Shown here: positions 18,930 through 27,359 of the stretch, in pieces | Layout: the number at the start of each line of letters is the position of its first letter | Numbering within the stretch: position 1 is the first letter of the stretch | Source: Pseudomonas fluorescens | GTDB lineage: Bacteria > Pseudomonadota > Gammaproteobacteria > Pseudomonadales > Pseudomonadaceae | NCBI RefSeq assembly: GCF_001307275.1 | Contig: NZ_CP012831.1 | Coordinates: forward strand, 2,782,501 to 2,846,500 | Length of the DNA stretch: 64,000 nt | Direction: 5' to 3' | Position numbers and translations under genes: made by a program | The notes under the pieces: generated by a model | Database searches by the model: none | What the model was told of the DNA's origin: nothing | Seen by the model: only the letters and a program-made list of their open reading frames with translations

Positions 18930-19023
18930 CCTGTGGGAGCGAGCTTGCTCGCGATGGCGGCGTCACATCCGACATCAATGCAAGCTGATCCACCGCTATC
19001 GCGAGCAAGCTCGCTCCCACAGG
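18930..19023. repeat. REPIN
   Basis: Two REP arms (CTGTGGGAGCGAGCTTGCTC and its complement) in opposite orientation lie between the tssC stop and the hcp leader. With the hcp leader this fills the 228-nt gap; no other gene is visible there. Confidence 0.93.
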
Positions 19024-19050
19024 GTTACCGCCACCCGTTTCAATAAGTTT

Positions 19051-20547
19051 TTACGCGCCCTTGGCCGACGGCAGTTTCGATACCAGGCGCAGCGACACGG
19101 TCAGCCCTTCGAGCTGGTAGTGCGGGCGCAGGTAGAACTTGGAGTTGTAGTACCCCGGGTTGCCTTCGACTTCTTCGACGATCACTTCGGCGGCAGCCAG
19201 TGGATGCTGGGCCTTGGTGGTCTCGGTGGAGTGCGCCGGGTCACCGTCGACGTAGTTGAGGATCCAGTCCTGCAACCAGCGCTGCATCTCGTCCTTCTCT
19301 TTGAAGGAACCGATCTTGTCGCGCACGATGCACTTCAGGTAATGGGCGAACCGGCAGGTGGCGAACAGGTACGGCAGGCGCGCGGCCAGGTTGGCGTTGG
19401 CGGTGGCGTCCGGGTCGTCGTATTCGGCCGGTTTCTGCAACGACTGGGCGCCGATGAACGCGGCGAAGTCGGTGTTTTTCTTGTGCAGCAGCGGCATGAA
19501 ACCGTTCTTCGCCAGTTCCGCTTCACGGCGGTCCGAGATGGCGATTTCGGTCGGGCACTTCATGTCCACGCCACCGTCGTCGGTCGGGAACGTGTGGGCT
19601 GGCAGGTTTTCCACTTCGCCGCCCGATTCAACGCCACGGATGCGCGAGCACCAGCCGAAGTGTTTGAACGAGCGGTTGATGTTCACTGCCATCGCGTAGG
19701 CGGCGTTGGCCCAGGTGTACTTGGAGCTGTCGGCGCCGTCGGTGTTTTCTTCGAAGGCGAAGGCTTCCACCGGGTCGGTCTTGGCGCCATAAGGCAGGCG
19801 CGCCAGGAAGCGCGGCATGGTCAGGCCGATGTAGCGCGAGTCTTCCGATTCACGCAGCGAGCGCCAGCCGGCGTATTCCGGGGTGGTGAAGATCTTGGTC
19901 AGGTCGCGCGGGTTCGACAGTTCCTGCCACGAGCCCATGCCCATCACGGTTGGCGATGCCGCGGCGATGAACGGGGAGTGCATGGCCGCGCAGACTTTCG
20001 ACAGCTCGCCCAGCAGCTCGACATCCGGTGGCGACTGGTCGAAGTAGTAGTCGCCCACCAGGCAGCCGTAAGGCTCGCCGCCGAACTGGCCGTATTCTTC
20101 TTCGTACATCTTCTTGAAGAGCGGGCTCTGGTCCCACGCGGTGCCCTTGAATTTCTTCAGGGTCTTGTGCAGGTCGGTCTTGGAGATGTTGAGCACGCGG
20201 ATCTTGAGCTGCTCATCGGTCTCGGTGTTGTTGACCAGGTAGTGCAGGCCACGCCAGGCGCTTTCCAGTTGCTGGAAGTCGGGGTGGTGGATGACCTGGT
20301 TGACCTGGGCGGTGAGCTTGGCGTCGATGGCGGCGATGATCGATTCGATCGACTTGATGGCGTCGTTGGACACCAGGTCGGTCTGCGCCAGGGCCTGTTC
20401 GGCCAGGGTACGCACGGCGGTCTCGACGGCTTCGCGGGCGCGCTCGGTCTTGGGTTTGAATTCTTGCAGCAGCAGGGACGCGAACTCGCTGGTTTCTTCT
20501 GTCGCGCCGAGGTTCTGTGCGCCTTCGCGGGCTGTATTGTCAGTCAT
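19051..20547 (-). CDS. tssC: T6SS sheath large subunit TssC (VipB/ImpD)
   Basis: 498 aa, the usual TssC length. Typical segments are DFQQLESAWRGLHYLV, EYGQFGGEPYG and FAHYLKCIVRDK. TssC forms the contractile sheath with TssB around the Hcp tube. Two ATG codons lie at 20553 and 20547. The second is preferred because AGGA then lies 9 nt upstream, while the first would leave only 3 nt. It directly follows tssB. Confidence 0.97.
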   Translation of the reverse strand: MTDNTAREGAQNLGATEETSEFASLLLQEFKPKTERAREAVETAVRTLAEQALAQTDLVSNDAIKSIESIIAAIDAKLTAQVNQVIHHPDFQQLESAWRGLHYLVNNTETDEQLKIRVLNISKTDLHKTLKKFKGTAWDQSPLFKKMYEEEYGQFGGEPYGCLVGDYYFDQSPPDVELLGELSKVCAAMHSPFIAAASPTVMGMGSWQELSNPRDLTKIFTTPEYAGWRSLRESEDSRYIGLTMPRFLARLPYGAKTDPVEAFAFEENTDGADSSKYTWANAAYAMAVNINRSFKHFGWCSRIRGVESGGEVENLPAHTFPTDDGGVDMKCPTEIAISDRREAELAKNGFMPLLHKKNTDFAAFIGAQSLQKPAEYDDPDATANANLAARLPYLFATCRFAHYLKCIVRDKIGSFKEKDEMQRWLQDWILNYVDGDPAHSTETTKAQHPLAAAEVIVEEVEGNPGYYNSKFYLRPHYQLEGLTVSLRLVSKLPSAKGA

Positions 20548-20549
20548 GA

Positions 20550-21056
20550 TCATTGGTCCTGTGCTGGCTTCGGCGCGCTCGCCAGGGCCTGCAACAGCGC
20601 TGGGTCCTTGATCGCCTTCATGATGATTTCTTCGGCGCCGGTCTTGCCGTCCATGTAGGTCAGCAGGTTGGCCAACTGGGTGCGCGCTTCGAGCAGCTTG
20701 TTCAGCGAGTCGACCTTGCGGGCCACGGCCGCCGGGCTGAAGTCGTCCATGCTTTCGAACGTCAGGTCCAGGCTCAGGTTGCCTTCGCCGGTCAGTTCGT
20801 TAGGCACATGGAACGCCACGCGCGGCTGCATGGCCTTGAGGCGCGAGTCGAAGTTATCGACGTCGATCTCGAGGAACTTGCGGTCGGCTACCGCAGCCAG
20901 AGGCTCGGCAGGCTTGCCGGCGAGGTCGGCCATGACGCCCATGACGAAGGGCAACTGGACCTTTTTCTCGGCGCCGTAGAGCTCGACGTCGTACTCGATC
21001 TGCACTCGAGGCGCGCGGTTGCGCGCGATGAATTTCTGAGAACTTTGCTTCGCCAC
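20550..21056 (-). CDS. tssB: T6SS sheath small subunit TssB (VipA/ImpC)
   Basis: 168 aa, starting MAKQSSQKFIARNRAPRVQI. The ARNRAPRVQIEYDVE segment and LPFVMGVMADLAG are diagnostic of TssB. It pairs with TssC to build the contractile sheath. The stop overlaps an upstream ATG of tssC. It lies 81 nt downstream of tssA in the same operon. Confidence 0.97.
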   Translation of the reverse strand: MAKQSSQKFIARNRAPRVQIEYDVELYGAEKKVQLPFVMGVMADLAGKPAEPLAAVADRKFLEIDVDNFDSRLKAMQPRVAFHVPNELTGEGNLSLDLTFESMDDFSPAAVARKVDSLNKLLEARTQLANLLTYMDGKTGAEEIIMKAIKDPALLQALASAPKPAQDQ

Positions 21057-21137
21057 GTTGCTGCTCCTGGTCGCTTGAGCGACGGTGTTGGCGTCATCGG
21101 GGGTGCCGGTGACGTGACTGCGTGATCCGCTCGCTTT

Positions 21138-22181
21138 TTATTCGCTGTCTGGGCCGCGCAGGTTTTCAAATTGACTCATGCCGTCGGGAATCAGGTTGCG
21201 CACAATGGCCGCGAAATCGGCGTGCACCAGATGCTTGGCCCGGTTCAACAGCACCGGCAGCGGGCTGGAGGGCTCATGACGGGTGTAGTACGCGAGAATC
21301 CGGTCCAGGCTGCGCAGCACGTCGTCGCGGTTGTTGATGTCGCCGCTGACGGTGTTGGTGCTGTTATTGGTATTGCGCGGTGAGCTTGTGACATTTACAT
21401 GCTCAGCGGGCGCTACGCTGTTGTCGCTGACGGGATCGGCCTGGGCGTCGTCGCCACTCTGCGGGGCGAACTGGCCGAGAATCTGCAGGGCCATCTTCAA
21501 CGGTTGCTTCAACGGGCCGAGGTCCACGCCTTGGGCGGAACCGACCTGGTCGCTGACCTGCTGCTCGATGGCTTCGGCGGCGCTGCGGGCTTCGAGCAGG
21601 GCGGCGCGGATGACTTCCAACTGTTCGGGGTCGCTGTCGAGCAGGGCCCCGGCGAGCTGTTCGGCACCGAGGTTTTCATCCGGGAAACTTTGCAGGCCAC
21701 TGGCGTTGGCGGCGGCGCGCAGGCTGACGGCACCGAAGGTCCGCGAACGGGTCAGGATGCTTTCGCGCAGCAGGCGGATGGTGACATCGGACGTCAGGCC
21801 GGCGAGGGCATTGATGCGCACGGTGGGGTCGTTGTCGTCATCGGCGTCCAGGCGCGGATGCAGTTCGGCCCAGTATTGCTTGAGCAATTCGCTGATCAGC
21901 GTCAGCACACGGGCCATGCCCGGCAGGCCTTCGAGGGCCAGGGAGCTCTGCATCAGGAAATGGGTGATGCGCAGGTCTTTGCTGCGCTGCAGCAAGTCCA
22001 GGCTCTGCTGTTGGATGCTGCGCCATTCAGGGGGTTCGGCAGGCAGGATCGAATCGCCCATGCTGCGCTCGGGTTGGCCCCGGGAGTCACGTTCCAGGCG
22101 CAGGAAATCCGCGTCATATTCCAGATCTTCACCACACGGCGAAGTCGCGGAAACGGCGGCGAGCAGCAAAGGCACATCCAC
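21138..22181 (-). CDS. tssA: T6SS assembly cap protein TssA
   Basis: About 347 aa from a GTG start, giving (V)DVPLLLAAVSATSPCGEDLEYDA..., where SPCGEDLEYD is the hallmark of the ImpA N-terminal domain. The C-terminal region (RDDVLRSLDRILAYYTRHEPSSPLP) matches the short class of TssA found in H1-type systems. TssA primes baseplate and sheath assembly. The frame is open upstream to an ATG at 22235; the GTG at 22181 is chosen because of AGGGAG 10 nt upstream and the usual N-terminus. The start remains uncertain. It is the first gene of the minus-strand T6SS operon. Confidence 0.92.
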   Translation of the reverse strand: MDVPLLLAAVSATSPCGEDLEYDADFLRLERDSRGQPERSMGDSILPAEPPEWRSIQQQSLDLLQRSKDLRITHFLMQSSLALEGLPGMARVLTLISELLKQYWAELHPRLDADDDNDPTVRINALAGLTSDVTIRLLRESILTRSRTFGAVSLRAAANASGLQSFPDENLGAEQLAGALLDSDPEQLEVIRAALLEARSAAEAIEQQVSDQVGSAQGVDLGPLKQPLKMALQILGQFAPQSGDDAQADPVSDNSVAPAEHVNVTSSPRNTNNSTNTVSGDINNRDDVLRSLDRILAYYTRHEPSSPLPVLLNRAKHLVHADFAAIVRNLIPDGMSQFENLRGPDSE

Positions 22182-22596
22182 TTGGATCGATCTCCCTATC
22201 ACCCGCTTGATAGAAGTCGGGCAGTTCACACGCAAGTTTCGGATGAAACTTCACATGTTCCTTGACGGTAATGGCCCTTTAGATCTGCGATGATCCTAAA
22301 GTGCCATCATGTATATTCAAGAAGTTGTGCATTTTTGGTGTAGTACTTATCGCTTGTCAAGGTAAGCTATTTCGCCTGTGTATGCCCTATGTAACAGTTG
22401 TGATGCGCTTAACAGCCTGTCCGACCTACCGGTCGAAGCGGCAACTCACGTGGGGTTTTTGTCACGCAAGCCGGTTATGATCAGCGATCATGCTGGCAAA
22501 AAGCCGTTTTTACGGTTGTTGGCAGGTTGCCGGCGGGTGGTCAAGGTCTGAACCTTCACTCCCGCCCGCGCGCGAAGTATTCAGCAAGGAGGCAAG
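22182..22596. promoter_or_regulatory. Divergent T6SS promoter region (tssA / fha)
   Basis: This intergenic stretch of about 400 bp separates the two divergent T6SS operons and is AT-richer than the surrounding genes, so both promoters must lie here. No credible sigma-54 element (GG-N10-GC) was found. The fha ribosome binding site lies in GCAAGGAGGCAAG; its CAAGGA core fits an RsmA-type GGA site. No gene or repeat is visible. Confidence 0.6.
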
Positions 22597-24114
22597 ATGC
22601 CGCTGTGTTTGACTATCACTAGTTATCACAAAATTACCCCAGGCCAGTGTTCTGAAAAGTCCATGGATCAGGGGGTGATGGCAATTGGCCGTAATTCCGA
22701 TAATGACTGGGTATTACCGGACCCCGAGCGCCTGGTTTCCGGTAAACATTGCGTTATCCAATACAAAGACGGGCGTTATTATTTGACCGATAACAGCACC
22801 AATGGTGTGGAATTGGTCAAGGCTGGCGTTCGCTTGCGCAAGGGCAACAGCGAGCCCCTGCAAGACGGCGAAGTGATCCGCATTGGTGATTATGAAATCC
22901 AGGCCCGCGTCGATTTCAACCTGCCGGTCACCGACAGCAATCCGTTCGCCGAATCGCCCAGCAGTTTCGAGGCCTTGATGGGGCAGCAGAGCGCCGCGGC
23001 GCATGTGCCGTCGCCGATCCAGGTGGCCTCGCCTGCGCATTTCCAGGGCGTGTCGGCCATGGACACCCTGCCGGACCTGTTCGACTTCTTGGCCCCGAGC
23101 AGTGTCCCGCCGGCCACCCAGCCTGACCATGTCCCGGCCGAGCAACACAATTTCCGCCCGCCGACGCCAATTGCCCGGCCGAGCCCGCCCTCCGTGGTCG
23201 AGCCGGTTGTACCGCCGTCTGCCTCGGTGATTCCGGACGACTGGGACCCGTTCAGCGACAAGCCTGCACCGGTGGCGGTTGCCCCGCTGCCCGTGGCCCC
23301 GCCGCCGGTGCCGCTACCGCCAGTGGTTGAGCCGATCGCGACCCCGGTTTCGCAGCCTCCGCTCGTCGACATCTTTGCTGAAATCAGTGCACCGCCGCCG
23401 GCACCCGTGCGTGAAGCACCGGTGACCCGCGTCGAGACCCCGGTCGCACCGCCAGTTGCTCCTCCAGTTGCCCCGGTTGCTCCAGTTGCTCCAGTTCCTC
23501 CGGCCGCGCCGGCCGAGGCCGCCCAACCCGACTTGCTGCAAGCCTTCCTGCGCGGCGCCGGGCTGGATCAGTTGCGCCTGGACAAGGCCAATGCCGAAGC
23601 ACAGATGGAAAGCATCGGGCGCAGTTATCGCTTGATGGTCGAAGGCCTGATCGATGTCTTGCGCGCCCGCAGCAGCCTCAAGGGTGAGTTCCGCATCCAG
23701 CAGACGATGATCCAGCCGGTGGAAAACAACCCGCTGAAGTTCGCCCCCAATGTCGATGAAGCCTTGCTGTTGCTGTTGCGCCACGGCAACCAGGCGTTCA
23801 TGGCCCCGGACGCGGCGGTGCGTGACAGTTTCGATGACTTGCGGGCCCACCAACTGGCGGTAATGGCCGGTGTGGAAGCGGCCATCAAGCATTTGCTGGG
23901 GCGCTTCGAGCCGGCGCAACTGGAAGAACGCATGGCCAAGCCCGGCGGGCTTTCGGGGATTTTCAGCGGCTCGCGGCAGGCCCAGTACTGGCAGCAATTC
24001 ACCGAGCTCTACAGCAACATTTCCCGGGAAGCCCAGGAGGATTTCCAGGACCTGTTCGGTCGCGAGTTCAGTCGCGCCTACGAAGAACACAGCACACGAC
24101 AGCGACGCCGTTGA
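22597..24114 (+). CDS. fha: FHA-domain T6SS activator Fha (TagH)
   Basis: 505 aa. The N-terminal FHA domain (about residues 25-105) has the phosphothreonine-binding signature GRNSDNDWVLPD...SGKHC...NSTNG. A long Pro/Ala/Val-rich linker follows (about 150-310), with repeated APPVAP-like units. The C-terminal helical domain (about 320-505) is of the TagH type. In P. aeruginosa Fha1 is phosphorylated by PpkA and promotes T6SS assembly, and ppkA and pppA lie in this same operon. A strong AAGGAGG precedes the start codon. Confidence 0.95.
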   Translation: MPLCLTITSYHKITPGQCSEKSMDQGVMAIGRNSDNDWVLPDPERLVSGKHCVIQYKDGRYYLTDNSTNGVELVKAGVRLRKGNSEPLQDGEVIRIGDYEIQARVDFNLPVTDSNPFAESPSSFEALMGQQSAAAHVPSPIQVASPAHFQGVSAMDTLPDLFDFLAPSSVPPATQPDHVPAEQHNFRPPTPIARPSPPSVVEPVVPPSASVIPDDWDPFSDKPAPVAVAPLPVAPPPVPLPPVVEPIATPVSQPPLVDIFAEISAPPPAPVREAPVTRVETPVAPPVAPPVAPVAPVAPVPPAAPAEAAQPDLLQAFLRGAGLDQLRLDKANAEAQMESIGRSYRLMVEGLIDVLRARSSLKGEFRIQQTMIQPVENNPLKFAPNVDEALLLLLRHGNQAFMAPDAAVRDSFDDLRAHQLAVMAGVEAAIKHLLGRFEPAQLEERMAKPGGLSGIFSGSRQAQYWQQFTELYSNISREAQEDFQDLFGREFSRAYEEHSTRQRRR

Positions 24115-24182
24115 GCGGCGCTGTCCTATAACAATATTGATCAGCCAACAACGGATAGCTCAAACGTCATTGAGGACGCAGG

Positions 24183-24689
24183 ATGATTCCCAGGTTTTTA
24201 CTCGCAGTCGCCACCGCGCTTCTGCTGACGGCGTGCGCCAAGGATGCGGCCAACCCCCAGCCCGAAGAAGCTGAGGCCGACACCGCCGCCATCGAGTTGC
24301 ATTTCCATGCCATTGCCGGCCTCAACCCCGGCGCCACCGGCCAGCCGGCCCCGGTCCGGGTGCGCATTTTCGAACTGAAAAATGCCGCGACCTTTGGCCG
24401 TTCCGATTATTTCGCCCTGGCCGAACGGGCCCAGGCCACGCTGGGCGCTGACCTGATCGACCAGGACGAGGTGCTGATCCAGCCCGGCCAGCAACTGAGC
24501 CTGCAACGCGACCTCGACCCGGCCACGCGACACATCGGAATACTGGTGGGCTATCGCGAGCTGGACCAGTCGTTGTGGCGCACGGTGATGAATGTCCCGG
24601 CGCGCGAATACACCGAATACCAGATCAGCCTCGATGTGCGCGCCGTGCGCAGCGCCGTCGTCGTTCCCCCATCCAGCCCTGCCCAATAA
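24183..24689 (+). CDS. tssJ: T6SS outer-membrane lipoprotein TssJ
   Basis: 168 aa with a lipoprotein signal MIPRFLLAVATALLLTAC (lipidated Cys18). The mature domain has the beta-sandwich pattern of TssJ, with VRVRIFELKNAATFGRSDYF, the common RIFEL segment. TssJ anchors the TssL-TssM membrane complex to the outer membrane. It lies 68 nt after fha and 15 nt before tssK. Confidence 0.95.
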   Translation: MIPRFLLAVATALLLTACAKDAANPQPEEAEADTAAIELHFHAIAGLNPGATGQPAPVRVRIFELKNAATFGRSDYFALAERAQATLGADLIDQDEVLIQPGQQLSLQRDLDPATRHIGILVGYRELDQSLWRTVMNVPAREYTEYQISLDVRAVRSAVVVPPSSPAQ

Positions 24690-24704
24690 GCAATCGGAGC
24701 CCCC

Positions 24705-26039
24705 ATGTCCTGGAACAATCGCGTGGTCTGGTCGGAAGGCATGTTCATTGGAACGCAGCACTTCCAACAGCATGACCGTTACCTGGAAAACCTCATCGAC
24801 GCACGCAGCCGCCCATTGTCGGCCGGCGCCTGGGGTTTTTCCGAATTGCTGATCGACCAGGGCCTGCTGGCCCAGGGCAAGCTGGCGATCATCTCGGCGC
24901 GGGGCCTGTTGCCGGACGGCACGCCCTTCAACATTCCCCAGGATGACCTGGCGCCCACGCCGCTGAACGTCGATGACAACCTGCGCGATGGCCTGGTGTA
25001 CCTGGCCTTGCCGCTCAAGCGCGCCGGCGCCCGTGACACCGTGGACGAAGGCGAAGACCTCGGCGCCGCGCGTTATGTGAGCCAGGTGTGCGAAGTGCGC
25101 GACGACAACGCACCGTTCGAAAACCGCGCGCCGGTGGCCCTTGGCTCCCGGGCCCTGCGGTTGTTGACCGAACAGGATGGCATCGGCGACTACGCCGCCA
25201 TCGGTGTGGTGCGCATCAAGGAAAAACGTGCCGACCGTGCCTTGGTGCTCGACGACACCTACATCCCGTCACTGCTGGATGTCATCGCCTCCAAACCGCT
25301 GGCGGCGTTTCGCAGCGAACTGCTGGGCCTGCTGCATCAACGCGGCGAAGCCTTGGCCGGGCGGGTGGTGGCGTCCGGTGCCGGTGGCGCCTCGGAGATT
25401 GCCGACTTCATGCTGCTGCAACTGGTCAACCGCGCCCAGCCGCTGATCCAGCACCTGAGCCAGTTGAGCCCGCTGCACCCCGAGCGTTTCTACAGCGAAC
25501 TGGTGAGCCTGGCCGGGGAGTTTTCCACGTTCACCGCGTCCGGGCGACGACCGCAGCAATACCCGCCGTACCAGCACGATGACTTGGCGCTCAGCTACGC
25601 GCCGGTGATGCAGGCCCTGCGCGAAGCCCTGTCGATGCTGATCGACAGCAAGGCGACGCCGATTCCGATTGTCGAGAAAGCCTACGGCATCCACGTGGCG
25701 ATGCTGGCCGACAAGACCCTGCTCGACAGCGCCAGCTTCATCCTGGTGGTGCGTGCCGATGTGCCGGCCGAAACCCTGCGCAGCCGCTTCGGCCAGCAGA
25801 GCAAGGTCGGCTCGGTGGAGCACATCCGCGACCTGGTCAACCTGCAACTGCCGGGCATCGGCCTGCTGCCGTTGCCGGTGGCGCCACGGCAACTGCCGTA
25901 CCACGCCGGCTCCACCTACTACGAACTCGACCGGGGCAGCGACCACTGGCAGCAGTTGAGCAACTCCGGCGGCTTTGCGTTCCACATCGCCGGCCAGTTC
26001 CCAGGGCTGAACCTGGCTTTCTGGGCGATCCGAGGATAA
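24705..26039 (+). CDS. tssK: T6SS baseplate-membrane connector TssK
   Basis: 444 aa, full length for the family, starting MSWNNRVVWSEGMFIGTQHF with the family-typical W-x-EGMFI-x-QHFQQ. The C-terminal segment RQLPYHAGSTYYELDRGSDHW is also characteristic. TssK trimers link the TssEFG wedges to the cytoplasmic domains of TssL and TssM. Confidence 0.97.
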   Translation: MSWNNRVVWSEGMFIGTQHFQQHDRYLENLIDARSRPLSAGAWGFSELLIDQGLLAQGKLAIISARGLLPDGTPFNIPQDDLAPTPLNVDDNLRDGLVYLALPLKRAGARDTVDEGEDLGAARYVSQVCEVRDDNAPFENRAPVALGSRALRLLTEQDGIGDYAAIGVVRIKEKRADRALVLDDTYIPSLLDVIASKPLAAFRSELLGLLHQRGEALAGRVVASGAGGASEIADFMLLQLVNRAQPLIQHLSQLSPLHPERFYSELVSLAGEFSTFTASGRRPQQYPPYQHDDLALSYAPVMQALREALSMLIDSKATPIPIVEKAYGIHVAMLADKTLLDSASFILVVRADVPAETLRSRFGQQSKVGSVEHIRDLVNLQLPGIGLLPLPVAPRQLPYHAGSTYYELDRGSDHWQQLSNSGGFAFHIAGQFPGLNLAFWAIRG

Positions 26040-26045
26040 ACCGCG

Positions 26046-27359
26046 ATGAGCAACGACGATCGTACCCAATTCATGCCGACGCCCGGTGGCCGTGGCGCCG
26101 ATCCATTCCGCCCGGACCCTGGCCGTCCGGATCCGGCTCGTCCACAGCCGGCACCGCTGTCGATGCCGGCCGCGCCGGTCCTGACCGGCAAGGCCGAGGG
26201 CCTCAACCCGTTGGAAAGCGCCGCCGGCCCGCTGTTGGCCCTGCTGACGCGCCTGCGCAACACCATCGCCCACCCGGCGCCGGCCAGTTTGCGCGCGCAG
26301 CTGCTGGCCTACCTGCGCCAGTTCGAAGAGCGCGCCGAGGCCGCCGGTGTGGTGCGCAACGATGTGCTGCTGGCCCGCTACGCCTTGTGCACCGCGCTGG
26401 ACGAAGCGGTGTTGAGCACGCCGTGGGGCGGCACCAGTGACTGGGGCAAGCAAAGCCTGTTGATCACCGTGCACAACGAAGCCTGGGGCGGTGAGAAGGT
26501 GTTCCAGTTGCTGGAGCATTGCCTGCAAAGCCCCCGTGAGCGCCTGTACCTGCTGGAACTGTTGTACCTGTGCATGTGCCTGGGTTTCGAGGGGCGCTAC
26601 CGGGTGATGAACGACGGTCGCAGCCAACTGGAAGCGTTGCGTGAGCGCACCAGCGCGGTGATCCGCAGCGCCCGGGGCGACTACGAGCGCGAGCTGTCGC
26701 CGCACTGGCGTGGTGTCACTGTGGCCCGTGATCGACTGGCGCAATTCATGCCGCCGTGGATCGCCGTGGCCATCGGCGCGGCCTTGCTGCTGGCGCTGCT
26801 GTTCGGCCTGCGCATGAAACTGGCCTCCGATGCCGAACCGGTGTTCAAGAACATTCACTTCCTGGGCGAAATCCCGGTGCAGACCATCGACCGCCCCGTG
26901 GTGCAGCCCAAAGTGGTCGAGCGCCCACGTCTGGCAGGCTTTCTGGCCGATGAAATCCGCGCCAACCGGATTGCCGTGGAAGACGCGGTCGACCGCTCGG
27001 TGGTGACCATCCGCGGCGACGAACTGTTCGCTTCGGGCAGCGCCAGCATCAAGGACGATTTCCAGCCGCTGATGCTGCGCATCGCCGATGCGGTGCGCAA
27101 GGTCAAGGGCCAGGTCCTGGTCACCGGCCACAGCGACAATCGGCCGATCGCCACCCTGCGGTTCCCGTCCAACTGGGCGTTGTCCGAAGCGCGGGCCCAA
27201 TCGGTGCTGCAAATTCTTTCGGCCAAGACCGGCCAGCCCGAGCGCTTCAGCGCCGAAGGCCGCAGCGACACCGAGCCGTTGGCGTCCAACGCCACCCCAG
27301 AGGGGCGTGCGCGCAATCGTCGGGTTGAAATCACAGTATTGGCGGAGGGGGTCGAGTGA
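26046..27359 (+). CDS. tssL: T6SS inner-membrane protein TssL with OmpA-like domain
   Basis: 437 aa. It has a Pro-rich N-terminus, a cytoplasmic DotU/IcmH domain (about 55-230, with ALDEAVLSTPWGG), a single transmembrane helix (about 234-255, AIGAALLLALLFGL) and a periplasmic OmpA-like peptidoglycan-binding domain (about 310-437, with TGHSDNRPI and the NRRVEI ending). This extended TssL anchors the complex to peptidoglycan, so no separate TagP-type anchor is needed. Its stop overlaps the tssM GTG start. Confidence 0.96.
   Translation: MSNDDRTQFMPTPGGRGADPFRPDPGRPDPARPQPAPLSMPAAPVLTGKAEGLNPLESAAGPLLALLTRLRNTIAHPAPASLRAQLLAYLRQFEERAEAAGVVRNDVLLARYALCTALDEAVLSTPWGGTSDWGKQSLLITVHNEAWGGEKVFQLLEHCLQSPRERLYLLELLYLCMCLGFEGRYRVMNDGRSQLEALRERTSAVIRSARGDYERELSPHWRGVTVARDRLAQFMPPWIAVAIGAALLLALLFGLRMKLASDAEPVFKNIHFLGEIPVQTIDRPVVQPKVVERPRLAGFLADEIRANRIAVEDAVDRSVVTIRGDELFASGSASIKDDFQPLMLRIADAVRKVKGQVLVTGHSDNRPIATLRFPSNWALSEARAQSVLQILSAKTGQPERFSAEGRSDTEPLASNATPEGRARNRRVEITVLAEGVE

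Noticed and set aside
22236..22596. Sigma-54 promoter upstream of fha or tssA
   Set aside because: A TGGCA followed by TTGC near 22520 has the wrong spacing (6 instead of 10 between GG and GC).
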